A stretch of DNA of 64,000 nt from UBA11524 sp045591175 (GTDB lineage Bacteria > Bacillota > Clostridia > Christensenellales > Aristaeellaceae), in contig JAZNSI010000057.1 in the NCBI GenBank assembly GCA_045591175.1, positions 15,939 through 79,938 of the forward strand. The letters are read 5' to 3'. How positions within the stretch are numbered: the stretch's first letter is position 1; every line of letters begins with the position of its first letter. This document shows, piece by piece, positions 1-13,300 of the stretch. A program made the position numbers and the translations under genes. The notes under the pieces were generated by a model. That model was not told the DNA's origin. It saw only the letters and a program-made list of their open reading frames with translations, and searched no databases.

Positions 1-85
1 GCGCATGAAGGAGCGCTTCTCCATGGAGAGCCACCGGACGGCGCTGATGCAGATATACCAAGAAATGACGGAGATGCGGAAATGA
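1..85 (+). CDS. C-terminal fragment of a probable glycosyltransferase
   Basis: An open frame enters from the left edge (codons in phase with base 2) and stops at TGA 83-85, giving about 27 residues ending in EMTEMRK. The stop overlaps the next start codon as ATGA, so the two genes are probably translationally coupled. The charged helix with an F-S motif and an IYQEM segment resembles the last helix of GT4 glycosyltransferases. This assignment rests mainly on the polysaccharide-gene context and is tentative. Confidence 0.4.
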   Translation, partial: RMKERFSMESHRTALMQIYQEMTEMRK

Positions 86-540
86 AGAAAGTACTGCTGG
101 CCGCGTCTTCCGGCGGCCACCTGGACGAGATCTCCAACCTGGACAGGCTCGCAGAGGAACACGAGGTCATCCTGCTGACCGAAAAGACGGACTGCGGGGT
201 GAAGGGCTGGTTCCGGCGCGTGTACTGCGTCCCCCAGGTGAACCGCAAGGAAATCCTGTGTTTCCCCAAGCTGATCGCCAACGCGTTCAAGTCGCTGTGG
301 CTGCTGCTGAAGGAGAAGCCGCAGGTCGTGATCTCCACCGGCGCGCTGGCGACCATTCCGGTCTGCCTGATCGCCAGGCTGCTGGGCAAACGGGTGATCT
401 ACATTGAATCCTTTGCCCGCATCGACAGCCCCAGCCTCACCGGCAAGCTGCTTTACAAGGTGGCAAACGTCACCATCATCCAGTGGCCGGAGCTCAAACA
501 GTTCTATCCCAACGCGATTTATGGGGGGAGCATCTATTGA
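82..540 (+). CDS. PssD/Alg14-like polysaccharide biosynthesis protein
   Basis: This 152-residue protein begins MKKVLLAASSGGHLDEI, the N-terminal SSGGH motif of the Alg14/PssD/EpsE family. In eukaryotes Alg14 anchors the catalytic partner Alg13 to the membrane. Bacterial PssD/PssE pairs add the second sugar to an undecaprenyl-linked precursor of exopolysaccharide or capsule. A hydrophobic segment around residues 80-100 (VVISTGALATIPVCLIA) fits membrane association. The length is normal for the split bacterial form. The start overlaps the upstream stop (ATGA) and the stop overlaps the next gene's TTG start, so this is a coupled operon. The family assignment is firm; the sugar specificity cannot be read from sequence. 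Confidence 0.85.
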   Translation: MKKVLLAASSGGHLDEISNLDRLAEEHEVILLTEKTDCGVKGWFRRVYCVPQVNRKEILCFPKLIANAFKSLWLLLKEKPQVVISTGALATIPVCLIARLLGKRVIYIESFARIDSPSLTGKLLYKVANVTIIQWPELKQFYPNAIYGGSIY

Positions 541-1016
541 TCTTTGCAGCAGTGGGTACCCAGAAATTCCCCATGGATCGCCTTGTGACGGAGCTTGACC
601 GCATTGCTGGCGAGAGCCTGGTGACGGAGGAGATCTTCATCCAGTCCGGCACCAGCACCTGCGAGCCCCGGTACATCCAACACAGTCCCTACCTGGAAAG
701 GAAGGACATGGACGCCCGCGTGGCGGACTGCTCCATCCTGATCTGCCATGCTGGCGTGGGCACCATCCTCACGGGGCTCAAGGCTGGCAAAAAGGTGATC
801 GTCGTTCCTCGTTACGCAGCTTTCGGGGAGCATGTGGACGATCATCAGCTGGAAATTGCCCAGTCCTTCGCCCGGGCCGGATACGTCCGTGCGGTGGAGG
901 ACGTCGCTGACCTGGCCGACGCGATCCGCGACAGCGCCGGGTGGCAGCCCAAACCCTTTGAATCCAACAAAGACAAGTTCAGCGAGCTGATCCTTTCGCT
1001 GATAGCCGACGCGTGA
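537..1016 (+). CDS. PssE/Alg13-like glycosyltransferase catalytic subunit (GT28 C-terminal fold)
   Basis: I place the start at TTG 537, which overlaps the preceding stop (TTGA) and follows a GGGGGGAG Shine-Dalgarno. It gives the family-typical beginning MIFAAVGTQKFPMDRL (159 residues). The segment with CHAGVGTILTGLKAGKK (about residues 72-88) is the nucleotide-sugar-binding GAGT-like loop of GT28/Alg13 enzymes, followed by IVVPRYAAFGEHVDDHQ. With the adjacent Alg14-like protein it should form a membrane-associated two-subunit transferase in lipid-linked polysaccharide assembly. An upstream in-frame GTG at 483 would add residues unlike the family and lies inside pssD, so I rejected it. Confidence 0.85.
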   Translation: MIFAAVGTQKFPMDRLVTELDRIAGESLVTEEIFIQSGTSTCEPRYIQHSPYLERKDMDARVADCSILICHAGVGTILTGLKAGKKVIVVPRYAAFGEHVDDHQLEIAQSFARAGYVRAVEDVADLADAIRDSAGWQPKPFESNKDKFSELILSLIADA

Positions 1017-1059
1017 CCCTGTAAGGACAGGAAACGCAAAAGGAGGTGAGAATCGGTAC

Positions 1060-1290
1060 ATGAAAAAGTATGCATCACGAACGCTGAGCAGAGCGCTCTT
1101 CCTTCTTCTGCTGATGCCAGCCGCATCGCTTGGCCCGCCGGCGATGGCGACAGGCCCGGGAGCCGCATCCGGCAAAAATAGCGTCCCCAGCCCTGACACG
1201 GCGCGCTGCGGAGGCCCGCCGGGCACAATGGCGCCGATTCTCGCCGGTGCGCCGATCCTACCATATAATAAAGGTGCGCCGCCGGGCTAA
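1060..1290 (+). CDS. small secreted ORF, possibly a decayed surface-protein start
   Basis: An excellent ribosome site (AAAGGAGGTGAG, about 1038-1049) lies 10 bases before ATG 1060. The first residues (MKKYASRTLSRALFLLLLM) look like a signal peptide. The remaining ~50 residues are rich in Gly, Pro and Ala, with no recognisable domain, and end at TAA near 1290. It sits between the PssE-like gene and the giant surface gene in a stretch otherwise without genes (1017-1390). Either it is a genuine 76-residue secreted peptide, or the 5' remnant of a deleted exported protein. I favour a remnant, because the part after the signal peptide lacks protein-like patterning. Confidence 0.3.
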   Translation: MKKYASRTLSRALFLLLLMPAASLGPPAMATGPGAASGKNSVPSPDTARCGGPPGTMAPILAGAPILPYNKGAPPG

Positions 1291-1390
1291 GCTTCCTGAA
1301 AAAATGCCCCCCGCGAGGGATATTCTTCCCCGGTTTTCCAAGGCAATCTTGTTTTGACATAGATGGATTTTTACTTTAGGAGGATAAGAC

Positions 1391-4300
1391 ATGAAAATCG
1401 GTTTCTCCCATCGAGTAACAGCGATGATGATGGTTCTGATCATGCTCTTTACGATGACGCCTGCCAACGTCCTCGCAGAGGCTACGCATGACCATGATGC
1501 GGAAGTCGCTTCGGTGATTGAGGTGGCTGCGCTGTCCGTCAGCGCAAGCGCGTCCGCTGATTTTGTGTACGCGGGCGAGGAGGGCGTCACGGTCACTGCG
1601 AAGATCGCGGGCGGCCTGGCTCCCTACGAGGTCACCCTGCAGGCCGTCAAGGACGGCAGCGTGGTGTCCACCCAGTCCACCGTGACCGAAGGTGCCAGCG
1701 CCAAGCTGTCCTTCGCGCCTACCAGCTACGGCGATTACGAGCTGGTCGTCACGGTGCATGACGCTGCCCACACCCAGGATCTGACCAGCGTGTCCCTGGC
1801 TGTTGCGGAGCATGATACTGAGAACGAGGCTGCATGGGCCGCGTCTGTTTCCGGTGCGTCCGTTTCCGGCAACTGGGGCAAGTCCCTGCTGTCCGTGGCC
1901 AAGACTCAGCTGGGCTATGCCGAGAGCGAGAAGGACTTCGTCCTCAAGTCCGGCGCGAAGCAGGGCTACTCCCGTTACGGCGCCTGGTACGGCACTCCCT
2001 ACGCTGCCTGGAACATTTCCTTCCTGGCCTTCGCGGCGGAGTATGCCAAGATCCCCAATGACGCGCTGCTGTCCGGCTCCAGCTACCGCAGCTGGGTCAA
2101 CGGCTTCAGCAACAAGGGCGCTTACATGACCTCCGGCTACACCCCCGTGGCGGGCGATATCGCCTTCCTGTCCGGCAGCCGCGTGGCCGTGGTGGAGTCT
2201 GTCTCCGGCGCGAACGTCACCGTCATCGAGGGTGACGTCAACGGCACTGTTGCCCGCAAGACCTATGCCATCAGCAAGGTGGCCGGCTTTGGCAACACGG
2301 GCCTGATGCAGGGCCTGTACAACGGCACTGCCACCGCTGTGCCCACCGCCGCGCCCGACGCCACCAAGGCGCCCGAGGCGACCGACAAGCCCGCCGCGAC
2401 CGCGCTGCCCACCGCTGCGCCCGTGGCGACCCCCGTGCCCGAGGAGGAGGAACTGACCTTCGAGGCGACGCCCACCCCCGGCCCCGGCGTGAACACCGCC
2501 CCCAAGGATGACAACGACCCCCTGTCCGGCATGATGGGCACGATGGGCGACCTGGTGGGCGAGCTTGACGCTGCCGCCACGGCGATCCCTGCGCAGTTCA
2601 GCGAGGCGTACTACCTGATGCAGGCGGAAATCCGCGCGCTGCTGGAGAAGTACCTGGGCACCGCCAACCCCACCAAGGCTGAGATTGAGGCCTTTGTTGA
2701 GGGGCTGGAGATGCAGGAACTGTACTATATTACGCTGGACATTGAAGAAATTGGAGACTACGCACTTAGTATTGGCATTGATCCGCATGAGTATAATGCG
2801 GTTGCGGAAAAGGAATTGGCATTTGATTTGTTTGCCAATCAAGTGTGGAAGCATTATGAAGGAATGCTAACCTCCAAGGCTGGTGGTGACATTGTAACCG
2901 GAGTAACAATTGCTGGTGCTGATGCATATAGCGGCGGAGTGGCTACATCAAGTGCAAGCAAAGTCTACATTGGTTCTCAGACGAAAACGATTACTATTAC
3001 GAATAGTACAAGTAATACAGTTAAGATTGATTTCAGCTATAAGATTACCGGCGACGAAACGTGTAAAGCAGAGATTAGCGGTCTTGGCGATGCGTTTACT
3101 ATGAATGCGACCGGATCCAAGTGGGAGAAGTCTGCTTCTCTGTATGTGATTGTGCAGCCGGGTGCGACCCACACGATCACATCCAAAGTGAGTAATACTG
3201 GCTTTCCGCTGTCACGTGCAAATTACACAATTGCACTGAGCGGTTTTTCGGTTAGTACTGTAGTAAGCGCAAACGTAACATTCGATTATGATGAAGCGCT
3301 TGGCACTGTGATGGTCGACGGCGAAGTCGTAGGCACTAATACTAGCGTGATGGTGATTGAGCAGGCCACGCTTAAAGCTACAGCTCAAAGTGGCTCTGTG
3401 TTCTATGGCTGGGTGAATATGGCGGACGGTCAAATTCTTTCTAGAAATGAAGAGTTTTCATTTTCACCAACTGCCGAGACAACGATTAGAGCGATATTCC
3501 TTACGGGTGTAGAACCTTACTTTGTCCGTAATAACGGCTATTTCTATGATAATTTGAATCTTGCAACGGCGGCTGCATCCGCGGGGGACTTTATCGCCCC
3601 TATTCAGGATTGCACTTTGCCGGCGGGCACTTACACTGTGCCCAAGGGCGTTACTCTGCTGATTCCTCGTGATGCTGCGTATAACGTGGATAAGACCACT
3701 CCCTATACGCCTGAAGCAGATTATGTCCTGCCTACGGCTTTCCGCACATTGACTATGGCAAATGGTGCTAACCTGGTGGTCAATGGTGAACTGTGCGTTA
3801 ATGGTACTATGTCTGCGGCAGGCGGCCACCAAGGCCACCCCACCGGTACCGTGGGCTTTATCCGCATGCAGGAAGGCAGTGACATTGTCATTGAAAATGG
3901 CGGTGCGCTGTATGCCTGGGGCTACATTGTTGGTACCGGCGATGTGCAGGTGGAAGCCAAGAGCGGCGCTGCTGTGTACGAATGCTTCCAGGTGATGGAC
4001 TGGCGCGGTGGCGATGTTTCAAGCCAGCTGGCTACGGGAAAAAGGGTTTTCCCCATGTCCCAGTATTATGTGCAGAACATCGAGGTGCCGTTGAAGCTTA
4101 ATGCGGGTGCATCGGAGAACTGCTATTTCGCGGTTACGATTGGCTTTGGCGTTGGCGTCCAAGGTGCAAAGCTGCCGTTCTTTGGCAATGACAATGCGCT
4201 GTTCGGTCTCACTTCGGGCTATGCCATCAAGGACTACCAGGAGGGCAAGGGCCGTCTGTCGGTGGAAGGTCATGGCGAGTTCTCGGTCAAAGGCATCAGC

Positions 4301-7300
4301 ATTAACATGAAGCTGGGCATGTTTGGCGACACGAATATCAACTCTGCGGATTTTGAACTGCCCATCAATGGTATGCTGGACATCACGATGGGCTCGGGTA
4401 CCCTGACGATTGGTCAGGACATTGCTTTGCTGCCCGGCGCCAAAATCACGGTAGACGAGGGCGCGAAATGCGTTTTCAATAACAATGCGAATGCATACCT
4501 CATCTCCTGGAAGGACTGGAACACTGGTGAGTATGTAGATACTGCGGGTACGTACAACACCGATACTAATTATGTGTACAACAAACGTAAGTACACTCCG
4601 CTTAGCTATGCACCGGGTGGCACTGGATCGGATGGCCGCACGGACGATGCGGCAATCGTGATTAATGGTACGGTTGACGCAAGCGCAGGCTATGTCTATA
4701 CGTCTATGAACGCGACACCGCCGGTTACCAGTGATGGTACTGGTACAGTTATTGTACGCGCGGGTGAGCCTGTCAAGAAGATTGAGCAGCTTGAACAGGT
4801 CGGCGACGATGGTAAGACACTGATCTATTATTATCTGCCGTTTGAACCCGCCAAGCTGAAAAATGCTGACGGCACTTACACCAGCACTACTACGGGCAAA
4901 TCTGGCTTCTACACCATTGTTGTTGGTGAATACGCTACTGGTGCTTACGATGTCACAATCCAGTCGAATACTGCGTATACTTATGTATACAGTGCAGAGT
5001 ATGGCCGTTGGGTGCTCCCCTGCGACACGTCTGCAGAGAATAAAGAAGATCATACGCACTATTACTGGTTGGTTAGCGACACAAAGGCTGACTGCGTGAA
5101 CCCCGGCAGCCAGGTTTACCAGTGTTCGTGTTCTGCTGCTGAGACGGTAACTATCGAACAGCAGGCTTTGGGTCACACCTATGAACGAACCGGCGAAGGT
5201 TATCCGACTGCTGGTGAGACGACAGATCCCACCTGTACGGAGGATGGATATATTACTTATACCTGCGCTGATTGTCAGCACAGCGAGGTTGATAAGCCTG
5301 ATAACTACGCCTCGGAAGATGATATGCCTGAGGCGATCAGGGCTCTTGTGGCCACTGGCCACACCGGCGGCGCTGAGGCCACCTGTACCACTGCGCAGAC
5401 TTGTACTGTGTGTGGCACGACGCTTGTGGAAGCCCTGGGGCATGACATGCAAAATGCAGAACATGACGACAATGTGTCTCCCACGTGTGAAGCGGATGGT
5501 AAGCAGTATAAGAAGTGTAGCCGTTGCGATAACAGCGAATGGGAGACGTTGAAGCAGCTGGGCCATGCATGGAATTCTGGTGAGAACCAAACTGCTACTT
5601 GCCAGCATGGTGCGTATGTACTGTACACCTGTACTAGGTGTGGAACCACTGAGAATGGCGAAGAAACGTCTGAACCTGTTGACCATGCCTGGGTTGACGA
5701 CGGCAACGCAGTCGCCCCCACTTGTGGTGTGGATGGCTACCAGCCGCAGAAGTGTAGCTTTGGTTGTGGCGAGACCCGTAAGGTGATTGACGAAGGGTCT
5801 GCAACTAATCATCGCTATGATGTGACAATTTCTGATACACTGGAAGAGGTTGTTGATTCGACCGGCGTTGTTATCGACTACGTTAAGAAGGATTGTACTG
5901 TTGGTGGTACAGTAACAAAGATTTGTTCCGTTTGTGGTGATGATGCTTCTTACACGCTTAACCCCAGCGAACAGCATGAAAAACTGGAAAGCATCCCCGA
6001 GATACCGGCTTCTTGTACGACTGCCGGTAAGACTGAGGGTACAAAGTGTGCTGTCTGTGGCACGATCACCGAGGAACCGACCGTGATTGAGGCAGGCCAT
6101 GACTTCTACTATGAGGTGATTGCACCTGACTGTGAGAATCCTGGCTATACGAAAGTGACTTGTACCAGGAACTGTGGTGCAACATTTGCGAATGAGAATC
6201 CCACGGCTGCTACGGGTCACAACTATGTTGCTTACCCCGAGGATGAGCGCAATGTGGCACCGACCTGTAAGAGCACTGGCGTTAAGGTAACGAAGTGTGA
6301 AAACTGCGGCGGTACGAAGGACGAGGTGCTTGGTGTCGTTCCACATGACTGGCAGGATGTTGAAATAATCGCTCCTACCTGTCAAACGGAGGGTTACACA
6401 CTCCAGGCGTGCTCCTATGCCGATTGTGAGCAGAAGGAGCAGAAGGTGAATGTCCAGAAGGCTTCGGCCGAGTATCATAGCCTCACGACGGTTGAAAAGG
6501 TTGAGCCTGGCTGTACTACTGATGGCTGTGAGGCGTATGAAAAGTGTACGGTTGCTGGCTGTAGCTATACTACCTACACGGCTGACCTCATTATCCCTGC
6601 CACCGGCCATAGCGGCGCGTGGACAACTGTGGATGCCACCTGTATGACGGAGGGTTCCAGGACTCGTACGTGTACGACTTGCGGCGCTACCGAGACGGAA
6701 ACCATTCCTGTCACATTCGACGAGCATAATGCGGCGGGCTATCACAGGACTGTTCCCCAGCAGAATCCCACCTGTCAGGCGACGGGCTGGAATGAATACA
6801 GGTATTGCGACGAGTGTCAGCTGGCGTTGGAAGCGATTGTGACATTGCCTGTAGCTGAAGATGCTCATGTCTTGGCTGATGGTGCTGCACAGGAACAGAC
6901 CTGTACGCAGGAGGGCTGGGAGGCTTATGAGTACTGCACTGTTGAAGGCTGTACTTACTCTACCAAGGAAGTTATCCATGCGGGCCATCCCGTGGATCAG
7001 GTTACTTCCTATCCCTATGGCCGTGAGTCTACCCATACTGTGCAGGGCTTTGCTGTTGGCAGTAAGTACTGTGCAAAGTGTGATACCACCTTTGAGGGTG
7101 AGCGCCTGCCTCTGCAGGTGGACCATGTCCTTGCTGATACGCCTTACACCACTGTCGCCCCGACCTGTGAAGCGGCTGGCTATGATGTCTACCGCTGCAA
7201 GTGGTATGGCGATGGCGATTGTACCCATGAGGAGACCAAGGCTAACGACACTACTGCCTTGAATCATCAGTATAAGGTCGAGGCGGTTAATGTAACCAAG

Positions 7301-10300
7301 CAGGAGGACGGCACTTACAAGCTGAATAACTGTACGGTTGCTGGTTCTGTGACCTACACCTGTGAACGTGAAGGCTGCAATGCTGAGAATGCGGAGCGTT
7401 ATACCTACACGGATCCCTATCCTGCAACGAAAACCGAGCACGTGCTTGAGTGGACTTACGTTAAGGACGAGGAACCTACTTGCGTGAGCACTGGCTGGCA
7501 GGAGTACAACTGCCCTGACTGTGATTACTATGTCAAGGAAGTTGCTCCGGTGCTGGATCACGATGAAATCCGTACCTATCATGAGCCTGTGGCGCCTACA
7601 TGTGCCAATGGCGGGCAGGACGGACATGAGGGCTATTACTCTTGTGCCACCTGTGGTATTGATGAGATTGGTAAGGTTTCCATCGACTTCGATACGAACA
7701 ATGCGGATCACCATAAGTACACTACTGTGGATGCTCAGCCTGCTACGACCTGTACCGAGCCTGGCTATAAGGCATACACCTACTGTACTGTCTGTGGTGA
7801 CGCAGAAGCGGCGAAGAAAGCAGCGGAAATCCCGGCGGATCACCTTGAGAAGGAGACTCTCGAGGCTGACATTCCTTCCACCTGTCAGACGCAGGGCTAT
7901 ATGGTCGGTTCTACCATCTGTAATAAGTGTGGTGAGATGATCAGCGGTCAGCGTCTGCCGCTCGCTAGCTGTGAGCTCACTGTGCAGACTGGACATCAGG
8001 ACTCCACCTGTTACGCCCAGGGCTGGACGACTTACGAGTGTGTCTACGCTTACGATGGCTGTACTGCGACCAGGACGGAGTACCATGTTCTGAAAGCCCA
8101 CACCTATGATGCTGGTGTTGGCGACGAGAACATGGAGCAGAAAGATGGCCAGTGGGTTCGCAAGAACTGTCTGGTTGGCGGTACGGTGACCTACACCTGT
8201 ACGGCGGACGGCTGTACTGTTGAGGCAGAGGGTCATACCAAGACGGATCCCTATGCGGCGCTTGAGGCGCATACCGGCAGCTGGAACCAGACCAAGGCTC
8301 CTACCTGTCAGGAAACGGGTTCCAAGGAGCGCACCTGTGAACTGTGCGGCGAGTATGAGACTGCTGATGTTGATAAGCTGATTCATACTGAAGAAAATGC
8401 CTACACGGTGGTTGCAGAGAAGAAGGCGACCTGTATGGAAGCTGGCCACTCTGAATACACGCACTGTAATATCTGTAACCTCGACATCGGTAAGGTGACC
8501 GAGGGTTACGAGATCGGCACGTCTGACGCTCACCACGACTACCAGCTTGTTTCTGGTGTGGCGGCGGAGTGTGAAAAGACCGGATTTGAAGATGCCTTCC
8601 AGTGTACCCACTGCAAGAAGTGGCGTGATAAGGACGGCAACGATGTTGCGGCGCGGCCTGTGATTCCGACTCTCCATTCCCAGATTGAGGGGATTGAGAC
8701 GGAAATCACGGTGACCTGTTACCGCGATGGCCACTCTGCTGGCAGCAAGTACTGCCCGACCTGTACTACTTGGTTCGATGGTACCACTACGCCGAAGCTG
8801 GAGGAGTGCAATGTGCAGAACCTTGAGTCTGCATATAAGGCGCCTACCTGTACTGAGACTGGTTCTAAGACCATGCAGTGTATCTACTACACTGGCGTGG
8901 AAGGCGAATGTACTACTACCGAAACGACTACGCTTGCTGCGCTGGGTCACGATTGGGCGCGGCCTGAAGCTGAGTCTGATGGCTGGACCACGGTGAAGGC
9001 ACCTTCCTGCTATGAGAAGGGTGAGGATATCCGTACGTGTTCTTGCGGCTACTCCGAGACTCGTTATCCGGACATGGTTGCGCACACCTACGATAAGGCT
9101 GCAGGCGTTCCCGGTTTGACGACCAGCAAGTGGAACGCGGTAAGCCAGCAGTGGGAGCGCTGCCAGGGCACGGATACGGTGACCTACACCTGTACGGTCT
9201 GTCCCGAAGACAGTGATGGCCATACCAAGACCGAAGATGTAGTGATCGTGGATCATTCCGAATCCTACGATACTCATCCGGCTCTGGCCCCCAACTGTGC
9301 CAACGGCGGTACGGCCGGTTACACCGAGTACAAGTCCTGCTCGATCTGTGGTATCGACGAGATTGGCAAGGAGACCGTTGAGTTCGATACTAATGTTGAT
9401 GCATACCACGATTACAAGGTCTACGCTGAGGGCAAGGAACCCACTTGTTACTCCACTGGCTATGCGAAGAATGCTGAGCAGTGTCAGGTTTGTGAAAAGT
9501 GGAAGTCTGGTTTCATGGACAAGGTGCCTTGTAGCACAAGCACCACTACCGTGGAGGCCACCTGCTATGCTGATGGCAAGATTGTGACCAAGTGTAAGTG
9601 GTACGACGAAAGCGAAGAATGTACGACCTATACGGAAACTGCTATTACCGAACGTCCGGATCATAACTTCAGCGACTACGTGAGCTCCACGAACCTGAAG
9701 CTGGATGACGCGGGTAATCTGGTTCTGGTGGATGGTAAGCCGGTGCTGGTCAGCTGTGTTGTGGCCGGTACTGTGACTTACGAGTGCTCCAACAAAGGCT
9801 GTACGGAGACGGAAACCACGAACATTGATGCGTACACTGACCATCAGAATGTTAAGATCGATGCAGCAGAGGCGCCTACCTGTACTGAAGATGGTCTGAC
9901 TGAAGGCAGTCACTGCGAGGCCTGTGGCGTGACCATCGTTGAGCAGAAGGTTGATCCCATGACCAACCATGCTGATGCGTATGCGCGCACGGTCGAAGCA
10001 ACCTGTTACTCCATTGGTTACAATGAGGGCAGTATCTACTGTCCGGATTGTAACACCTGGACTACGGCAATTGAGATTCCGATTCAGAATCACAATCTGG
10101 TTGAGGTGCGCCGTGATCCTGCCACCTGTACTGCGGATGGTACAATCTACCTCCAGTGCGAATGGTATGGCGAGAAGTGTGATGTTACGGATACCGAACC
10201 CATCTCCAAGCTTGGCCATGAGTGGGAGCGGGAATACGAGACTGAAGGGTATGAAACCGTAACTGAGGCTACTTGCTATTCTGAAGGCGAAGAAGTCTGG

Positions 10301-13300
10301 ACTTGTGAGTGTAACGAGACCACGTCCCGCCCGATTGCTATGAAGGATCATGCCTACTCTGTGGTGTCCATTGTGAACGCTGTGGAGAAGGACGGCGCTT
10401 GGGTTTGGACTTGGACTGGTGCAGAAGATGATCTGGACTGTTCCATCCCGGGTTCTGTGATCTACGAGTGCCAGAACACTGGCTGTACTGACGAAGCCTC
10501 TACGACCCATACCAAGACCGTGACGGTGCCTGCCCCCGGTCATACCTGGGACGAAAACGGCAAGGCAGCTACCTGTACGGAAGCCGGCTGGGGCAGCGTA
10601 TGTACTGTCTGTGGCTATGTGCCGGAGAATGCAGAAATGGATCCCCTGGGCCACGATTACCTGGTTGTTGCCACCAACGTCACTGGTAATGATACCGACG
10701 GCTGGAAGCTGAACAACTGTCTGGTGGCTGGCTTTGTCGAGTACACCTGTCAGCGTATTGGCTGCACGGAGGAAACCGATAAGCACTATGTGAAGGTTGA
10801 CTATCCGAAAAAGGATAGCCATACCTGGGGCGATTGGAATCAGACTTTGGCTCCCACCTGCACTGCTGAAGGTTCCAAGACTCGGACTTGTAGCGCTTGC
10901 GGCGATACTGAAACCGCAGCTGTGCCTGTCATTGAGCACAGCTACGGAGAAATCCTGACTGTTGCAGCCACTTGTGGCAAGGATGGCAAGGAGTACCAGA
11001 TTTGCTCGGCCTGTAAGGGCGAGAAGCTGGTTAAAACTCTGACTGCTACCGGTAACCACACCTGGGTGCTGATGGATACTTCTGTTGGCGTCAAGGAAGA
11101 GAACGGTAAGTATGTCACTGAGAAGTGTGACGTCGATGGTATTGCTGAACTGGATTGTTCTGGCTGTGACGCGACGGAGTCTCGTAAGATCACTGCTCCT
11201 GGCCATCAGTATGGCGAAGAGCAGGTTGAGTCTGCGAACTGTGGCGTGGATGGCCGGAAGTACAAGGTATGTTCTGAGTGTGAGCATGAGCTGGTAACTG
11301 AGATCCTTAAGGCAACTGGCGAGCACACCTGGAAGATGACTGACGAGTCCGTTGGCGTTAAGGCAGTGGTTGCTGAGGATGGTTCTGTCACCTACGTGGC
11401 GACCAACTGTGTTGACGGCGGTACTGTGCATGAGAAGTGCGGTGTCTGTCAGCAGACTCAGACTACTCCGATTGTGTCCAAGGCGCATGAATATGGCGAT
11501 TGGGTGACTGACACGGAAGCTAAGTGCGAAGTGGCAGGTACCAAGCATCGCGATTGTGCGAATTGCGACTACACTGAGAATGGTACGATCGAAGCTTTGA
11601 GTCATGACTGGGAGACCATCACTCGTATTGAAGCTGTGTGTGGCACCGCTGGTCGAACCGGCGGTATCCAGTGCAGCCTCTGTCAGGCCTGGAGCGGTAC
11701 TCCTTCTGAGGAGATTCCTGCCCTGACGCATAAGTACGACGATGGCGCCTATATCCAGGAGAGCGATAAGCCTACCTGTCTGGATGGCGGTACCTTGACC
11801 TTCACTTGTACGCAGCCGGGCTGCAACAGCAAAATTGAAGGTCATAGCTACACCAAGTCGGTTGAAGCATTGGGTCATACTTACTATGACAATGAGGGCA
11901 ACCTGATTGGTGGCGTTACGACGGCTGCGACTTGTCTGGTGGATGGTTACACGACCTATACCTGTACTCGTTGTGCGGAAGGCGCTGAGGGCCATGTTCA
12001 TACCGTTGCAGGTGACAAGGCCAAGGGTGAGCACACCTTTGGTAAGGTCGAGGTGCTGAATGCTCCGACCTGTACCGAGAAGGGTCAGACCAAGTACACC
12101 TGTACCTACGAGCGTTGCGACACTGAGGGTGGCTATACGGAGATCCGTGACGTTGATCCTACCGGTGTGCATGACGAGACCGCGGTAGAGGGGAAGGAAC
12201 CCACTTGTACGGAGACTGGCTTGACCGCTGGACTCAAGTGCTCCATGTGCGGTATGTGGCATAAGGAGCAGACAACCATTCCTGCTATCCATGACACCAT
12301 CAAGGGCATTGAAACCGCTATCCCGGCTGATTGTCAGAAGGCTGGTCATGATGTTGGCAGTAAGTACTGCGAGACCCATGGTTGGTTCGAGGACAAGCCT
12401 TTGACTACTGACCATGTGATGGAGCTGTACGAGTCTCACGAAGCGACCTGTGAAACCGAGGGATATGTGATCAACCGCTGTAAGTGGTATGATCTGTGTG
12501 CCGAGGAGGAAAAGGTTACCACTGATCCCAAGCTGGATCACATTTGGACCGTTTCTCGCTACGAGGGTGTCGAGCCCGACGGCGATGGCTGGAAGCTTCT
12601 GGATTGCACGGTTGCTGGCACGGTTTACTACGTGTGTGAGCGCGATGCAGAGCATATCGATTCGAAGCCCATTGCGGCAACCGGGCACAATAACACTGAG
12701 GCCTACGGTGCTCAGGATGTGACCTGCTTGGTGGATGGCTACGAGGCGGGCACGAAGTGTTCTGACTGTGGTGCTATCATCGTTGAGCGTAAGCTCATCG
12801 AGGCACAGGGCCACGTTTGGGACAAGGGTGCACAGACTAAGGCTCCGACTTGTACCGAAATGGGTCAGACGACCTACACCTGTACCTTCGACAATTGTGA
12901 TATCGAGGGCGGTGCGACGGAAGTCCGTACTGATGTCAAGGAACTGGGCCATAGTAATAAGTACATCGCTGAGGTGAAACCGACTTGTTACACGGTTGGC
13001 TATACTGCTGGTGTGCAGTGTACTGTGTGTAAGGAATGGACAACCCCGCGCACTGAAAAGGCGATGGTTGATCATACCTACGATGCTGTTGTGACTGCGC
13101 CGACCTGTACGGAAGGCGGCTACACGACTTACACCTGTAGCGTATGTCCGGAAAGTACGAAGGATCATACCTATACCGGTAATGAGACTGCTGCACTGGA
13201 CCATGAATGGAAGGTCAGCTCTTACGAGGGTGTTGAACCCAATGGCGATGACTGGAAGCTTCTGGATTGCACCGTTGCTGGCGCGGTTTACTACGTGTGT

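Noticed and set aside
534..1226. Long - strand open frame over the PssE-like gene
   Set aside because: Shadow of a well-supported gene in a GC-rich region, with no ribosome site or family features.
1354..1382. TTGACA at 1354 as promoter of the giant gene
   Set aside because: With 17-base spacing the -10 box would be TAGGAG, which is the ribosome site itself. Transcription would start within the coding sequence, so it cannot serve this start codon.
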